Origin: Planctomycetota bacterium | GTDB lineage: Bacteria > Planctomycetota > UBA8742 > UBA2392 | Direction of reading: 5' to 3' | NCBI GenBank assembly: GCA_020848275.1 | Contig: JADLAK010000103.1 | Location: 95,106-159,105 of the forward strand | Length of the DNA: 64,000 nt | Shown: positions 16,872 through 25,280 of the stretch, one piece after another | How positions within the stretch are numbered: the first letter of the stretch is position 1 | How the letters are laid out: every line of letters starts with the position of its first letter | The notes under the pieces: model-generated | Database searches by the model: none | Told to the model about the DNA's origin: nothing | The model's input: only the letters and a program-made list of their open reading frames with translations | Translations under genes and position numbers: made by a program

Positions 16872-17897
16872 TTACGGCTTCGTCAGCAGCAGTTCGCCGA
16901 TCTGGATGGCGTTCAGCGCCGCACCTTTGGCGAGCTGATCCCCCACCGCCCACAGGCACAGACCCTTGTTGTCCGGCACGCTGATGTCCTGGCGGATGCG
17001 GCCGACGCCGACGTCGTCCTTCATCGTGCGCTCAAGCGGGATCGGGTAGATCTCGTTCCTGGGGTCATCCTGCACGATCACGCCCGGCGCCTTGCGCAGG
17101 ATTTCGCGCGCTTGCTCGGCGGTCACGGGCTTTTCGAACTCGAGATTGAGGCTGACCGAGTGCGAACGCAGCACCGGCACGCGCACGCAGGTCGCGGTCG
17201 CGCGCAGGCTGTCGTGGTGCATGATCTTCTGACCCTCCCAGAGGAACTTCATTTCTTCCTTCGTGTAGCCGTTGTCTTGAATGACATCGATGCGCGGAAT
17301 CACGTTGAACGCAATCTGCTTGGGCGCGACTTTGATAGTCATCGGTCGGCCCGCGGCCCAGTCGCGCGTTTGCTGCTCGAGTTCGGCCATGGCCTGCGCG
17401 CCCGCGCCGGAAATCGCCTGGTAGCTCGACATCACGGCGCGCTTGAGACCGAATGCTTTATGCAGCGGGAACGTCGGCATCAGCGCGACGATCGTCGTGC
17501 AATTCGGATTGGCGACGATGCGCCGCGCGCCAAACTTAAAGGCGTCTTCGGGGTTGATTTCCGGCACGACCAGCGGGATTTCCTTCTCGTAGCGAAAGGC
17601 GCTGGTGTTGTCGATGATGATCGCACCGGCCTTGGCTGCGGCGGGGGCGAATTCCTTGCTGATGCTTCCGCCCGCGCTAAAAAACGCGTGCTCGACGCCC
17701 TTGAAGGAGTCGGCGGTAAGCTTCTCGACGGTGTATTCCTTGCCGAGGTATTTGACTTTCTTTCCCGCACTCCGCTCACTCGCTAGTAACTTCAAATCTG
17801 CGATGGGGTATTTGCGCAGCTCGAACAGCCGCAGGAATTCATCGCCGACGGCGCCCGTGGCGCCGACCACCGCAACATTCACGCTTTTTCTGGCCAT
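16872..17897 (-). CDS. asd: Aspartate-semialdehyde dehydrogenase
   Basis: A 341-residue enzyme from the ATG at 17897 (GAAGGGA upstream). It has the NADP-binding GATGAVG near residue 12, the catalytic Cys in ANPNCTT near 128, and the substrate-binding and His region VPVLRSHSVSLNLEFEKP near 235. It reduces aspartyl phosphate to the semialdehyde, the branch point to lysine, diaminopimelate for peptidoglycan, threonine and methionine. It stands alone. A promoter, a 14-codon frame and a strong terminator lie 130-260 bases upstream and may control it. Confidence 0.95.
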   Translation of the reverse strand: MARKSVNVAVVGATGAVGDEFLRLFELRKYPIADLKLLASERSAGKKVKYLGKEYTVEKLTADSFKGVEHAFFSAGGSISKEFAPAAAKAGAIIIDNTSAFRYEKEIPLVVPEINPEDAFKFGARRIVANPNCTTIVALMPTFPLHKAFGLKRAVMSSYQAISGAGAQAMAELEQQTRDWAAGRPMTIKVAPKQIAFNVIPRIDVIQDNGYTKEEMKFLWEGQKIMHHDSLRATATCVRVPVLRSHSVSLNLEFEKPVTAEQAREILRKAPGVIVQDDPRNEIYPIPLERTMKDDVGVGRIRQDISVPDNKGLCLWAVGDQLAKGAALNAIQIGELLLTKP

Positions 17898-17925
17898 TGT
17901 GTGTCCCTTCGTTCCTTCCCTTGCT

Positions 17926-18016
17926 GTGGCGCGGACATTCTTGTCCGCGCGGTCGGCGCATCCGACCGACTTGTGCCGCTTCGCGGCACGGCGGGCAGGA
18001 ATGCCCGCCCCACGGC
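17926..18016. repeat. Run of four palindromic words ahead of asd
   Basis: Four short hairpins follow each other: GCGGACA-ttct-TGTCCGC, GGTCGG-cgcat-CCGACC, GTGCCGC-ttc-GCGGCAC and GCGGGCA-ggaa-TGCCCGC, within GTGG and CCAC flanks. Each has its own word but the same plan. They lie between the possible attenuator and asd. The related single elements are at 24108-24136 and 48179-48262. Confidence 0.65.
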
Positions 18017-18029
18017 TTTCACAAAACAA

Positions 18030-18054
18030 AACCGCCGCGGAATCCGCGGCGGCA
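18030..18054 (-). terminator. Intrinsic terminator upstream of asd
   Basis: On the minus strand a perfect 10-base-pair GC stem (CCGCCGCGGA / TCCGCGGCGG, 18032-18052) is followed by TTTTGTTTTGT, the classic form of a Rho-independent terminator. It is 115 bases beyond the end of the lipoprotein gene at 18168 and 130 bases ahead of asd, so it could end that gene's message or act as an attenuator for asd. Confidence 0.8.
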
Positions 18055-18075
18055 AACGACAAGCCGGTCCGCGGG

Positions 18076-18120
18076 TTATGCGGGAGGCTTCTTACCCATC
18101 TTCGTGCTGGTCGTCTGCAT
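18076..18120 (-). CDS. Possible 14-residue leader peptide for asd
   Basis: The frame encodes MQTTSTKMGKKPPA and stops 24 bases ahead of the terminator stem. Five of the first eight residues, and seven of all fourteen, are Thr, Lys or Met beyond the start, the end products of the pathway that Asd feeds. No ribosome binding site is present; a promoter ends about 8 bases upstream, so translation would be leaderless. A coding role is inference; the frame is short enough to occur by chance. Confidence 0.35.
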   Translation of the reverse strand: MQTTSTKMGKKPPA

Positions 18121-18127
18121 GGGCCAA

Positions 18128-18156
18128 AGATTAGCGAGAGCACGAACGCGTTGCAA
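18128..18156 (-). promoter_or_regulatory. Sigma70-type promoter for the asd leader
   Basis: On the minus strand TTGCAA (18151-18156) and TAATCT (18128-18133) are separated by exactly 17 bases. Both hexamers match the housekeeping consensus at four or five positions. Transcription would begin near 18120, at the start of the 14-codon frame, and reach the terminator after about 90 bases. Confidence 0.5.
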
Positions 18157-18167
18157 GCTTCGTCGCA

Positions 18168-19028
18168 TTATCGCCGCTTCAGGAAACACTGCACCAGTTG
18201 AACACCGGCAAAGGGCTTACTTGGGAAACCTCGGCGTCCGGTGCAGTAACCACACACAGTCACCTCTTGCCCCACTCTGAACCAACCCTCATCGCAGATT
18301 GCAAAATCTAGTTCAAGGCAGACATCCTTCGAGGCATCAGTTGTGTTCAGATATATCGGCCCACCATATTGCTCCCCAATCTCTGGAATCGACTGGGGCG
18401 CAACCACACCTACCACCTCAACAATCTTGTTACGCGCGGAGGCATTCTCATCGGCCGCGAATGCATTGAGAAGGGCGTCTGCCGTCAACGTCGCGCTCAC
18501 AGGGAATCCATCAAATCCGTCTTCCATGTGATCGGCACGGTTCAAGAGCGGTCCCTCGCCGGCGTTGCGAATCGTCAGCACACCTTTCATGCGGCACAGC
18601 TCGCCAAGCCGAGGCAACGGCAAATCCCACGAGCGACTGCGAAACCTGCCCCGTTCGTTCAGCTCAGGACGGCATTCGATGCTTGAACTCATTCCCCAAC
18701 CAGCAATGAAGTAGATGTCGTCGTCATGCAAGTTGGGATCGTGTTCATCCACGTTAGTGACTAGGCCAAGCACCTCGACAATCTTACCGTCGAACTGCTT
18801 TATCACAGCAGTACGATCGGTGTTGACCATCGCTAATAGATCCGCTGCCAGCACCAATTCCTGTGTCTTCTCCAACAGCATCATTTTCGGGAGACGCGGT
18901 AGTTCAGCGGCTTGGGGTAGAGGCGCTACCGGGGCATTTGGCGAGTTTGCGGCTGGCGAGCATCCCAGCGCCGCAAAGAATATCAGGCCAATAATGATGA
19001 GGAGTGCATGCGCTCGCATACTTTCCAT
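18168..19028 (-). CDS. Lipoprotein with two OB-fold (tRNA_anti-like) repeats
   Basis: A 286-residue protein. The signal MESMRAHALLIIIGLIFFAA leads to the lipobox ALGC. Two similar units follow: KQFDGKIVEVLGLVTNV near residue 70, with ECRPELNE, and ASARNKIVEVVGVVAPQ near 190, with CLELDFAI and GQEVTVCGYCTG. The pattern 'GK-vEV-GvV ... v-v-C-G' matches the tRNA_anti-like OB-fold family found in exported proteins; ligands are unknown. The ATG at 19028 is preferred; one at 19019 is possible. The gene is less GC-rich than those around it. Confidence 0.6.
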   Translation of the reverse strand: MESMRAHALLIIIGLIFFAALGCSPAANSPNAPVAPLPQAAELPRLPKMMLLEKTQELVLAADLLAMVNTDRTAVIKQFDGKIVEVLGLVTNVDEHDPNLHDDDIYFIAGWGMSSSIECRPELNERGRFRSRSWDLPLPRLGELCRMKGVLTIRNAGEGPLLNRADHMEDGFDGFPVSATLTADALLNAFAADENASARNKIVEVVGVVAPQSIPEIGEQYGGPIYLNTTDASKDVCLELDFAICDEGWFRVGQEVTVCGYCTGRRGFPSKPFAGVQLVQCFLKRR

Positions 19029-19051
19029 AAACGGCCGAGCTTGATGCACGT

Positions 19052-19561
19052 TCAAAGCTTCTTTGCAAGCACCACGCTGCGGTAGGTTTTGCCGGGCCAC
19101 TGGACGTGGTCGACGATTTCGTAGCCGCGGCCCGTGTAGAACGCGATCAGGTAATCCGCACGTTCGCTGGTGTTGCCGACGCAGAATTTGAACCCGGCAG
19201 CCCGGGCACGATCCTCAGCCACGTCCATCAACTTGCGGCCAAGGCCCGTCTTGCGAAAGGGTGGATCAACGGCGAGCTGCGAGGCGTGTGCGCAATCCGT
19301 GCGGCCGGCTGCCCAAGGCGGCTCGTCTTCGGGACCAAGTTTCACGGTCACTGTGCCGATGAGTTTGCCCTCGGCGACCGCGACAAAGCAATCGCAGCCT
19401 GTGATGCGTTCACGCGTTTTCTCGACGCTCTGGTTGACCGCGGTGTAGTTGAAACCGAGGTCCGCCAGACGTTTGTAGGCGCGGTGCAGCATCGCCGTCA
19501 GCTCTTCCAGCGAGTCGGACGGTTGGAGGGGCCGGATCAGAATCTGGTCGGGTTCAGGCAT
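19052..19561 (-). CDS. GNAT-family N-acetyltransferase
   Basis: A 169-residue protein from the ATG at 19561. The GNAT fold is clear: IRPLQPSDSLEELTAMLHRA at the start, VAVAEGKLIGTVTVKL, then SQLAVDPPFRKTGLGRKLM, which holds the acetyl-CoA pyrophosphate loop (R-K-T-G-L-G). The closing FYTGRGYEIV is also standard. It moves an acetyl group from acetyl-CoA to an amine; the acceptor cannot be told from sequence. It lies between the OB-fold lipoprotein and the methyltransferase on the same strand. Confidence 0.88.
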   Translation of the reverse strand: MPEPDQILIRPLQPSDSLEELTAMLHRAYKRLADLGFNYTAVNQSVEKTRERITGCDCFVAVAEGKLIGTVTVKLGPEDEPPWAAGRTDCAHASQLAVDPPFRKTGLGRKLMDVAEDRARAAGFKFCVGNTSERADYLIAFYTGRGYEIVDHVQWPGKTYRSVVLAKKL

Positions 19562-19566
19562 AGGCG

Positions 19567-19630
19567 TCCCATATCCCGCGTCGCGAGTCCCGCGCCGGGC
19601 ACGCGACACGAGACTCGACACACGCGACGT
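19567..19630. repeat. Simple-word hairpin (CGCGAGTC words)
   Basis: tcccgcgtcgcgagtcccgc on the left is matched by gcgacacgagactcgacaca and cgcgac on the right. The same words recur at 60984-61045 and 62051-62136. Confidence 0.5.
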
Positions 19631-19637
19631 TTTTCAA

Positions 19638-20657
19638 CTACACCGCGACCGCCTCGATCACGCTCACCGGGCTCATGGTCGGCGTGATGCTCGACAGTTT
19701 CAGGCCCGCGCCTTTGAACAACTCGGCAAAGCGGAATTCCGTGCGTTCGCAGCCGCCCGGCGTCATCGCCAGCATGTTCATGTCCATCAAAAAGGATACG
19801 TCCGAGCGCACCACTTCAGGCATGAGGATTTCCACGACCGCGACCTTGCCGCCCGGCGCCATCGCTTTGCGGATATTCTTGAGGATGATCGTGCAGCGCG
19901 CGTCGTCCCAGTCATGGATGATGTGTTTAAGGAGATAGCAGTCGCCGCCTTCGGGCACGCTGTCAAAGAAACTGCCGCTCTTGATCTCGACGCGGTCCTT
20001 CACGGCCTTCAGCAACGGCCCGGCGTCCTTAACGACTTCCGGCAGGTCGTAGAGCACTCCCTTGGCGCTGGGCGCGCTCTGCAACACGGTCGCAAGCAAA
20101 AACCCGTGCCCGCCGCCGACATCGACGATCTTCTTGAATCGCTTGAAGTCGTAGGCCTCGGCGACCGCGCTGCCGGTCAGGGACGAAAAGCTGCTCATGG
20201 CCGCGGCGAAGATTTCACCCTCCGCGGGGTTGCGCTTGTAGTAATCGAACACGTTGCCGCCGAGCACCTTCTCGGCGCAGGAAACGCCGTCTTTGAGCGT
20301 CTCCTCAAGCTTGCCCCAAGGCAGCCAGTGCGAAGGCGTCGTGATCATCTCGGCCATCGCGCGCAGGCTGCCCGGGTGGTCCTTGCGCAGGAACTCGGAC
20401 ACCGGTGTCAACGCGAACGTCCCGGGCTTAGGCTCGGCGAACACGCCCACGCTGGTCAGCGCGCGCAGCAGGCGATGCACCGCCTTTTCTTCGCATTTCA
20501 CGGCCTTGGCGATGTCGGTGTAGTACGTGGGTCCCTTGGCCAACTGGTCGGCGATGCCCAGTTTGGCTGCGCTTGACACGGCCTTGGTGACCATGAAGCC
20601 CATCATCATCTGCATCAGTTGCATCGGGGGCGGGATTTCAGTTCCGGTCGCGGCCAT
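19638..20657 (-). CDS. SAM-dependent O-methyltransferase (plant-type/ hydroxyneurosporene-like)
   Basis: A 339-residue protein from the ATG at 20657, with GGAGAA upstream. The N-terminal dimerisation/winged-helix domain (TKAVSSAAKLGIADQLAKG, then EKAVHRLLRALTSVGVF) is followed by the Rossmann methyltransferase domain: KIVDVGGGHGFLLA (SAM motif I) near residue 177 and LKHIIHDWDDARC near 255, containing the His general base of the O-methyltransferase family 2. Substrates are usually phenols or carotenoid-like alcohols; no pathway genes lie nearby. AhcY, encoded 2 kb upstream, would clear the S-adenosylhomocysteine produced. Confidence 0.88.
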   Translation of the reverse strand: MAATGTEIPPPMQLMQMMMGFMVTKAVSSAAKLGIADQLAKGPTYYTDIAKAVKCEEKAVHRLLRALTSVGVFAEPKPGTFALTPVSEFLRKDHPGSLRAMAEMITTPSHWLPWGKLEETLKDGVSCAEKVLGGNVFDYYKRNPAEGEIFAAAMSSFSSLTGSAVAEAYDFKRFKKIVDVGGGHGFLLATVLQSAPSAKGVLYDLPEVVKDAGPLLKAVKDRVEIKSGSFFDSVPEGGDCYLLKHIIHDWDDARCTIILKNIRKAMAPGGKVAVVEILMPEVVRSDVSFLMDMNMLAMTPGGCERTEFRFAELFKGAGLKLSSITPTMSPVSVIEAVAV

Positions 20658-20731
20658 GGTCGTTCTCCTCAAGGATTTTGGATGACAATAAATTGCCGCC
20701 GCAAGTCGGGAAAGACATGCCGCCAAAGCCG

Positions 20732-20764
20732 CCAAAACAAAGGGCCCGGCAATCGCCGGGCCCT
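20732..20764 (-). terminator. Intrinsic terminator of the ATPase/PIN operon
   Basis: On the minus strand a perfect stem AGGGCCCGGC / GCCGGGCCCT (20741-20764) with a 4-base loop is followed by TTTGTTTT. It lies 15 bases beyond the stop at 20779 and ends the two-gene operon. Confidence 0.85.
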
Positions 20765-20778
20765 ATAACCCATGTACG

Positions 20779-21333
20779 CTAAAAAAATCTGATCGCTTCG
20801 CCCGGTATCGGGCCGCCATTCAACCATTCATTTAATTCAATTCGATCGCCCTCCGGACTAATAATGCTCAGTCCTTTGAGTTCGGGAACGTCGTCGACGA
20901 CTCCAACTAGGTGATTCCAAACGCGTTGGTCGACTGAAATGACCATCTTTTCCGCGATAAGCGCCGCTTCCACTAAACAGGTATCTTTTCTGACCAATGC
21001 CAAAATCGCGGTTTGTTGCGGTTCATCGCCCGCATGTTTTTCGGCAAGAGGTTGTTCGATTCGAGCAGCCAGTAGTTCAGCATTCTCAAATTCCTTAACT
21101 ATCACCTTTTTTCGACCATACATCTGGATCAGCCACTTTGCGGTGAAGCCGCTTCGGTGGGGCCTCCATTCCTCTAGTAAGCGAGGAACAAAGGCGATCT
21201 GATGAGAAATCGCCAAGATACCCTGCAAGATGTCCCTACAAGAGATTGCACGGGTACTCGTTTCGTTATGCCCTGCGGACTGAGCAACGCACGAATCCAC
21301 AACAAGAACCATTGAACGGGTTTGAGCGGTCAC
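20779..21333 (-). CDS. PIN-like nuclease, partner of the upstream ATPase
   Basis: A 184-residue protein. It begins with a strand and Asp (MVLVVDSCVAQSAG) and ends with the TCLVEAALIAEKMVISVDQR pattern, acidic residues on a helix followed by a strand and Asp; this is the plan of PIN-domain ribonucleases. Four acidic metal ligands are therefore plausible, but the family is not certain. The GTG start at 21333 overlaps the ATPase stop by four bases (GTGA), so the two are translated together. Base composition is more AT-rich than in the flanking genes, as in acquired cargo. Confidence 0.6.
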   Translation of the reverse strand: MTAQTRSMVLVVDSCVAQSAGHNETSTRAISCRDILQGILAISHQIAFVPRLLEEWRPHRSGFTAKWLIQMYGRKKVIVKEFENAELLAARIEQPLAEKHAGDEPQQTAILALVRKDTCLVEAALIAEKMVISVDQRVWNHLVGVVDDVPELKGLSIISPEGDRIELNEWLNGGPIPGEAIRFF

Positions 21334-22721
21334 ATCTTTTTCCGGATGAGTCGCCTCTCAACGGCGTCCAAATAGTCCTGCTGGAGTTGTAGCTCCACTT
21401 GGCCAAAGTCCTCGGGCCAATCCCCGAAGGCGCCTTCCGAGTCTAGGTTTGAGGAACGAACTTCAGACGTGCCGTCTTCTTCTGAGCGCGTAAACCAATG
21501 CAATTTGACAATCCCGGGATCCAGCATCCCTTGAGCGATTAAGGTCCTAAGCGACAGCAGAAGAATTGAACTGTGTGTTTCAGCAACTACTCGAACACCT
21601 CGGCGGGCCGCGTCTGCAAGGACAACGGCTAGCGCTTTTTGAGCACGCGGATGTAAGTGGATCTCCGGTTGCTCGATGTAAACCAGCGTACCGGGGCTAG
21701 CAACCAGAAGCGCAACAATGACCGGAAGAACCTGAGATAATCCAAATCCGACGTCGGCAATACTCACCAAATCTTTCGCGCCGCCAGCGCGCGACCGTGA
21801 AGTACGTCCAACTTGTAACTCGATTTTCGTTGCATCCACGTATTTAGTGGCAATTTTCCACGTAAGACCAAGTTCATTTAATGCGGAATTCAACTCATCG
21901 AGTCTGTTGTTCGGGGACGACTCCCACTCCTGAACAAGTCCCGCGACATAGTTTTCGAAAGTCCCTGGAAACAGCGGACCCGTTGCGGACTTGACGTACG
22001 ACCGACCGGGGTTTCCTCGCAGCCCTGGGACGTGAATAATACCGCGCAGTAGGTCCGCAACGCCCCCCTCCATCGGGCCAGTGCCAAATGCGTCCGGGCT
22101 CAACATCAAGCCGCTATTCGCGTCCTTAACGGTCAACAAAAAGCGCTCGCGATGGACTTGTGGTACGATGTTTTGTTGTTTGGGCCAAATCGCCTTTACG
22201 ACATCGGTGCCCAACCGATCTGGAACCTTCGCCAACTCGTCCGCCCCCATCGATCGAAAAATCCGGGTCGCAGGCCCATCGCCGTCACGATATTCAGATT
22301 CTTCGACATCCACCGACTTCTTTGGACGTGCAACAAATGTGGTACGCAGGGATGTATTTCTAAACTGCGTGGAACTAGTTGGTCTGTTCGGCGCATTAGC
22401 ATCGGTAAAGTCAAAAGTTTCAATTTGCTCTACTGCAGCAATACGAACCGCAAATTTGGATACAGACTTTCGCAGCTGCCGTGACAAAAATTGAGATGGG
22501 TCCGTGTAACGCACATTCGGGCCATCCAAGAGCAAGGATCCCGGATCAAAGGTGGCTTCTAGCGTTTGCTTGAGCAGCAACAACGGCTGCATCGCGCTGG
22601 ATTTACCGGCGCTGTTTGCACCGGCAATTATTGTCAACGGACGAATGTCTATCGTCGTTTTCTCGCGCAACGATTTGAAGCCTTCGATCTCAATTCGATT
22701 TATTCCCGGCAGGTCGCTCAT
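21330..22721 (-). CDS. AAA-family ATPase (AAA_15/AAA_21, OLD-like without a nuclease domain)
   Basis: A 463-residue ATPase of the SMC/ABC-like class. It opens with INRIEIEGFKSLREKTTIDI and the Walker A IIAGANSAGKSS near residue 34. Late in the chain come Walker B VYIEQPEIHLHPRAQKAL and the H-loop RVVAETHSSILLLSLR. The chain ends soon after, so it has no TOPRIM nuclease domain as in OLD proteins. Instead a separate PIN-like gene follows, overlapping by four bases. ATPases of this type with a small effector beside them commonly form defence systems, which is the likely job here. Confidence 0.85.
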   Translation of the reverse strand: MSDLPGINRIEIEGFKSLREKTTIDIRPLTIIAGANSAGKSSAMQPLLLLKQTLEATFDPGSLLLDGPNVRYTDPSQFLSRQLRKSVSKFAVRIAAVEQIETFDFTDANAPNRPTSSTQFRNTSLRTTFVARPKKSVDVEESEYRDGDGPATRIFRSMGADELAKVPDRLGTDVVKAIWPKQQNIVPQVHRERFLLTVKDANSGLMLSPDAFGTGPMEGGVADLLRGIIHVPGLRGNPGRSYVKSATGPLFPGTFENYVAGLVQEWESSPNNRLDELNSALNELGLTWKIATKYVDATKIELQVGRTSRSRAGGAKDLVSIADVGFGLSQVLPVIVALLVASPGTLVYIEQPEIHLHPRAQKALAVVLADAARRGVRVVAETHSSILLLSLRTLIAQGMLDPGIVKLHWFTRSEEDGTSEVRSSNLDSEGAFGDWPEDFGQVELQLQQDYLDAVERRLIRKKM

Positions 22722-22765
22722 CCCAAATCGCCTTGCTTTGTCCTAGCCGCACAAAACCTGTCGGA

Positions 22766-24082
22766 TTACGTTCCTTCGTTCCAGGAGGCCATGTACTTCT
22801 CTTGCTCGGCCGTGAGCACGTCGATCTTGTGGCCCATGGTCTCGAGCTTCAGCTTGGCGACCCACTGGTCGATTTCCTTGGGAAGCTGGTGGACGCGCAC
22901 ATCGAGCTTGCCCTTGTTCTTCACGGCGTACTCGCTGGCAAGCGCCTGCACCGCAAAGCTCATGTCCATCACGCTCGCCGGGTGGCCCTCCGCGCTCGCA
23001 AGGTTGATCAGGCGGCCTTCGCCCAGCACGTAAATCTTGCGGCCGTCCTTGAGCGTGAACTCTTCGACGTACTCGCGCACCTGGCGGCGGCTCTTGGCGA
23101 TCTTCGCCAGGCCCTCGAGGTTGAGCTCGACGTTGAAATGCCCGCTGTTGGCGACAATCGCTCCGTCCTTCATCTTCTCGAAGTGGTGCGTGTCGATCAC
23201 GTGCTTGTTGCCCGTCAGCGTGCAGAACACATCGCCCTTGGTTGCGGCGTGTTCAATAGTGGTCACGTGGAAGCCGTCCATCACCGCCTCAATGGCGCGC
23301 AGCGGATCAACCTCGCACACGATCACGTTGGCGCCCAGGCCCTTGGCGCGCGTGGCGAAGCCGCGGCCGCACCAGCCGTAGCCGCTGACGACCACCGTCT
23401 TGCCCGCGAGCAGGACGTTGGTGGCGCGGATGATGCCGTCGATGGTGCTCTGGCCCGTGCCGTAGCGGTTGTCGAACATGTGCTTGCAGTTCGCGTCGTT
23501 CACCGCGATCACCGGGAATTTTAGAACTTTGTCTTTCTCCATTGCACGCAGGCGAATGATGCCCGTGGTCGTCTCTTCCATGCTGCCAATCACGTTGGCG
23601 GCAAGTTCCTTGCGCTTGGTCAGCACCACGGTCACGAGGTCCGCCCCGTCGTCCATGGTCAGATTCGGCTTTTCATCCAGCACGGCCATCAGGTGCTTGT
23701 AGTAGGTGCTCTTTTCGCCTTCGCTGTCTTCGCCCTTAATGGCGTAGGTCGGCACGCCGTATTCGAGGCTGAGCGCCGCGGCGACGTCGTCCTGCGTCGA
23801 AAGCGGGTTGGAGGCGCACAGGTGAACCTTGGCGCCGCCAGCTTTAAGTGTCCGAACAAGGTTTGCCGTTTCACTGGTGACGTGCAGGCAGCACGCCATG
23901 GTGTAACCCTTGAGCGGCTGCTCCTTCTCAAAGCGCTTCTTGATCGCGCGCAGGACCGGCATGTCGCGTTCGGCCCATTCAATGCGCGCGATGCCTTTTT
24001 CCTTCAGGCTCGCGTCCTTGAAGTCACCCTTTACGGTCGTTTTCGCAGCAGTCACCTTCGCTGTCGCAGTCTTCGTGGCCAT
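22766..24082 (-). CDS. ahcY: Adenosylhomocysteinase (SAH hydrolase)
   Basis: A 438-residue enzyme with an extra Thr/Ala/Lys-rich head of about 20 residues. Markers are [30 protein letters not shown], the NAD-binding [12 protein letters not shown] near residue 225 and the C-terminal [18 protein letters not shown]. It splits S-adenosylhomocysteine into homocysteine and adenosine, relieving inhibition of methyltransferases; the methyltransferase gene at 19638 lies on the same strand. I looked for an SAH riboswitch upstream and did not see one. Confidence 0.96.
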   Translation of the reverse strand: MATKTATAKVTAAKTTVKGDFKDASLKEKGIARIEWAERDMPVLRAIKKRFEKEQPLKGYTMACCLHVTSETANLVRTLKAGGAKVHLCASNPLSTQDDVAAALSLEYGVPTYAIKGEDSEGEKSTYYKHLMAVLDEKPNLTMDDGADLVTVVLTKRKELAANVIGSMEETTTGIIRLRAMEKDKVLKFPVIAVNDANCKHMFDNRYGTGQSTIDGIIRATNVLLAGKTVVVSGYGWCGRGFATRAKGLGANVIVCEVDPLRAIEAVMDGFHVTTIEHAATKGDVFCTLTGNKHVIDTHHFEKMKDGAIVANSGHFNVELNLEGLAKIAKSRRQVREYVEEFTLKDGRKIYVLGEGRLINLASAEGHPASVMDMSFAVQALASEYAVKNKGKLDVRVHQLPKEIDQWVAKLKLETMGHKIDVLTAEQEKYMASWNEGT

Positions 24083-24107
24083 GATCGTCCTTGTTGTCCT
24101 AAAATTG

Positions 24108-24136
24108 TGGGGGCGAGGTGCGCCTCGCCACTACGG
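24108..24136. repeat. Palindromic word upstream of ahcY
   Basis: GGCGAGG-tgc-gcCTCGCC with GTGG and CCAC flanks, the single-word form of the element seen in series at 17926-18016. Confidence 0.55.
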
Positions 24137-24197
24137 GTTTAACTGGTTGCGGGCCATTGGCAAGGAACTATCTCGCGGACGACACGCCCGCGGGCCT

Positions 24198-25097
24198 TTA
24201 CTCGGGCTTGCCTGACAACTTGTCCGAAGGAGCTTTTGCGAAGTCGGACGCCTCTGTGGCAACGGGAGGCGCGTAGAGCGGCAACCCGAGCGCAGGGTGA
24301 AAGCCCGGTACCAGCGAATCTTTGTACTTCGCGGCATTTTCAAGGTACTCGCGCGTCTTGGGCCGCGTCATCGAAAACAGCAGCAGCAGGTCGATCACTA
24401 ACGTTATCAATACCGTAAGAACGACACTGACCGCGCCGCTGATTTTCATGATGCCGCTCATCTGGCCCATGATTTCCTCGACTTCGCGCTGCCGCGCGGC
24501 TTTGCGCTCAGCCGCTGCCGTTTTCTCGGCCTCGGTCATGGTGCTCGCTTCCCTTTCGTACTTCGCGCTGGCCTTATCCATCTGGCGCTTCATCGTATTG
24601 CGCATCATTTCTTCGTAGGCGGGCATGACCGAGTTAATCTGGTTCAGCATCTCGTAGCCCGTAAGCGGCACTGACAGAAGCAGCAACGCACCGAGGACTA
24701 ACGCCAGCACCCGGCCTGAAGGACGCGAACGCAGCAGTTGAATCGACGCTGCAAAGCAAATTACCGTGACGACGCTCGACGCCGCCAGGTTCGCCCAAAA
24801 GCTGAAACTTGCGAGTTCGCTGGCGATCAATTTCTTGGTCAGGACGTTCATCTCGTCCAGCAGTTCGGGGTCCATGCCTGGCATGGTTGGCATGCTCTTA
24901 AGGTCGAAGCCGCCGCTCAGTGCAATCGTAATGCTGCCGCCGACGTTCACCGCCGAAAACAGCGCCCCGATCAGCAACAGTATCCCCCACACCTTCACCG
25001 CCGTACCACCCTGGCGTTTCATGACCATTTCGCCTGCAAACGGCGGGGGGCTGCCTTTGGGCGGCGGCACGGCAGCAGGTTTGGCGGCGGGTTCCAT
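24198..25097 (-). CDS. Multi-pass membrane protein of unknown function
   Basis: A 299-residue protein. A Pro/Lys/Ala-rich cytoplasmic head of about 30 residues precedes membrane segments near residues 34-58, 98-118, 125-145 and 222-245. The loop between the third and fourth carries a charged coiled stretch (MTEAEKTAAAERKAARQREV). I do not recognise the family. It is divergent from the small gene at 25281. Confidence 0.65.
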   Translation of the reverse strand: MEPAAKPAAVPPPKGSPPPFAGEMVMKRQGGTAVKVWGILLLIGALFSAVNVGGSITIALSGGFDLKSMPTMPGMDPELLDEMNVLTKKLIASELASFSFWANLAASSVVTVICFAASIQLLRSRPSGRVLALVLGALLLLSVPLTGYEMLNQINSVMPAYEEMMRNTMKRQMDKASAKYEREASTMTEAEKTAAAERKAARQREVEEIMGQMSGIMKISGAVSVVLTVLITLVIDLLLLFSMTRPKTREYLENAAKYKDSLVPGFHPALGLPLYAPPVATEASDFAKAPSDKLSGKPE

Positions 25098-25245
25098 GGC
25101 GACAGAGTAGTTGCGATTGCAGGACCGGGAATTGAAAACAGCAGTGGTTTGTGTAATGCGGCGGGATTCTCTATTCCACTAGCCCCAGTATGTCAGTTAC
25201 AATACGTCAAAGACATATCGTTCCTTACGATTTGTCATTATCACA

Positions 25246-25274
25246 TTGAGCATCGGTTGCCTGTCCATTATAGA
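25246..25274 (+). promoter_or_regulatory. Possible promoter of the 25281 gene
   Basis: TTGAGC (25246-25251) and TATAGA (25269-25274) are 17 bases apart, each matching the consensus at four positions. A dyad ATCGT-tcctt-ACGAT lies just upstream (25217-25231) and could bind a regulator. The predicted start of transcription is within a few bases of the ATG. Confidence 0.35.
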
Positions 25275-25280
25275 GGCAGC

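Noticed and set aside
24083..24197. SAH riboswitch ahead of ahcY
   Set aside because: The expected conserved core could not be found; the only structure is a REP-like palindrome.
24738..25280. Extension of the small 25281 gene to a 266-codon frame
   Set aside because: The upstream part overlaps the 5' end of the membrane protein on the other strand and lies ahead of the predicted promoter.
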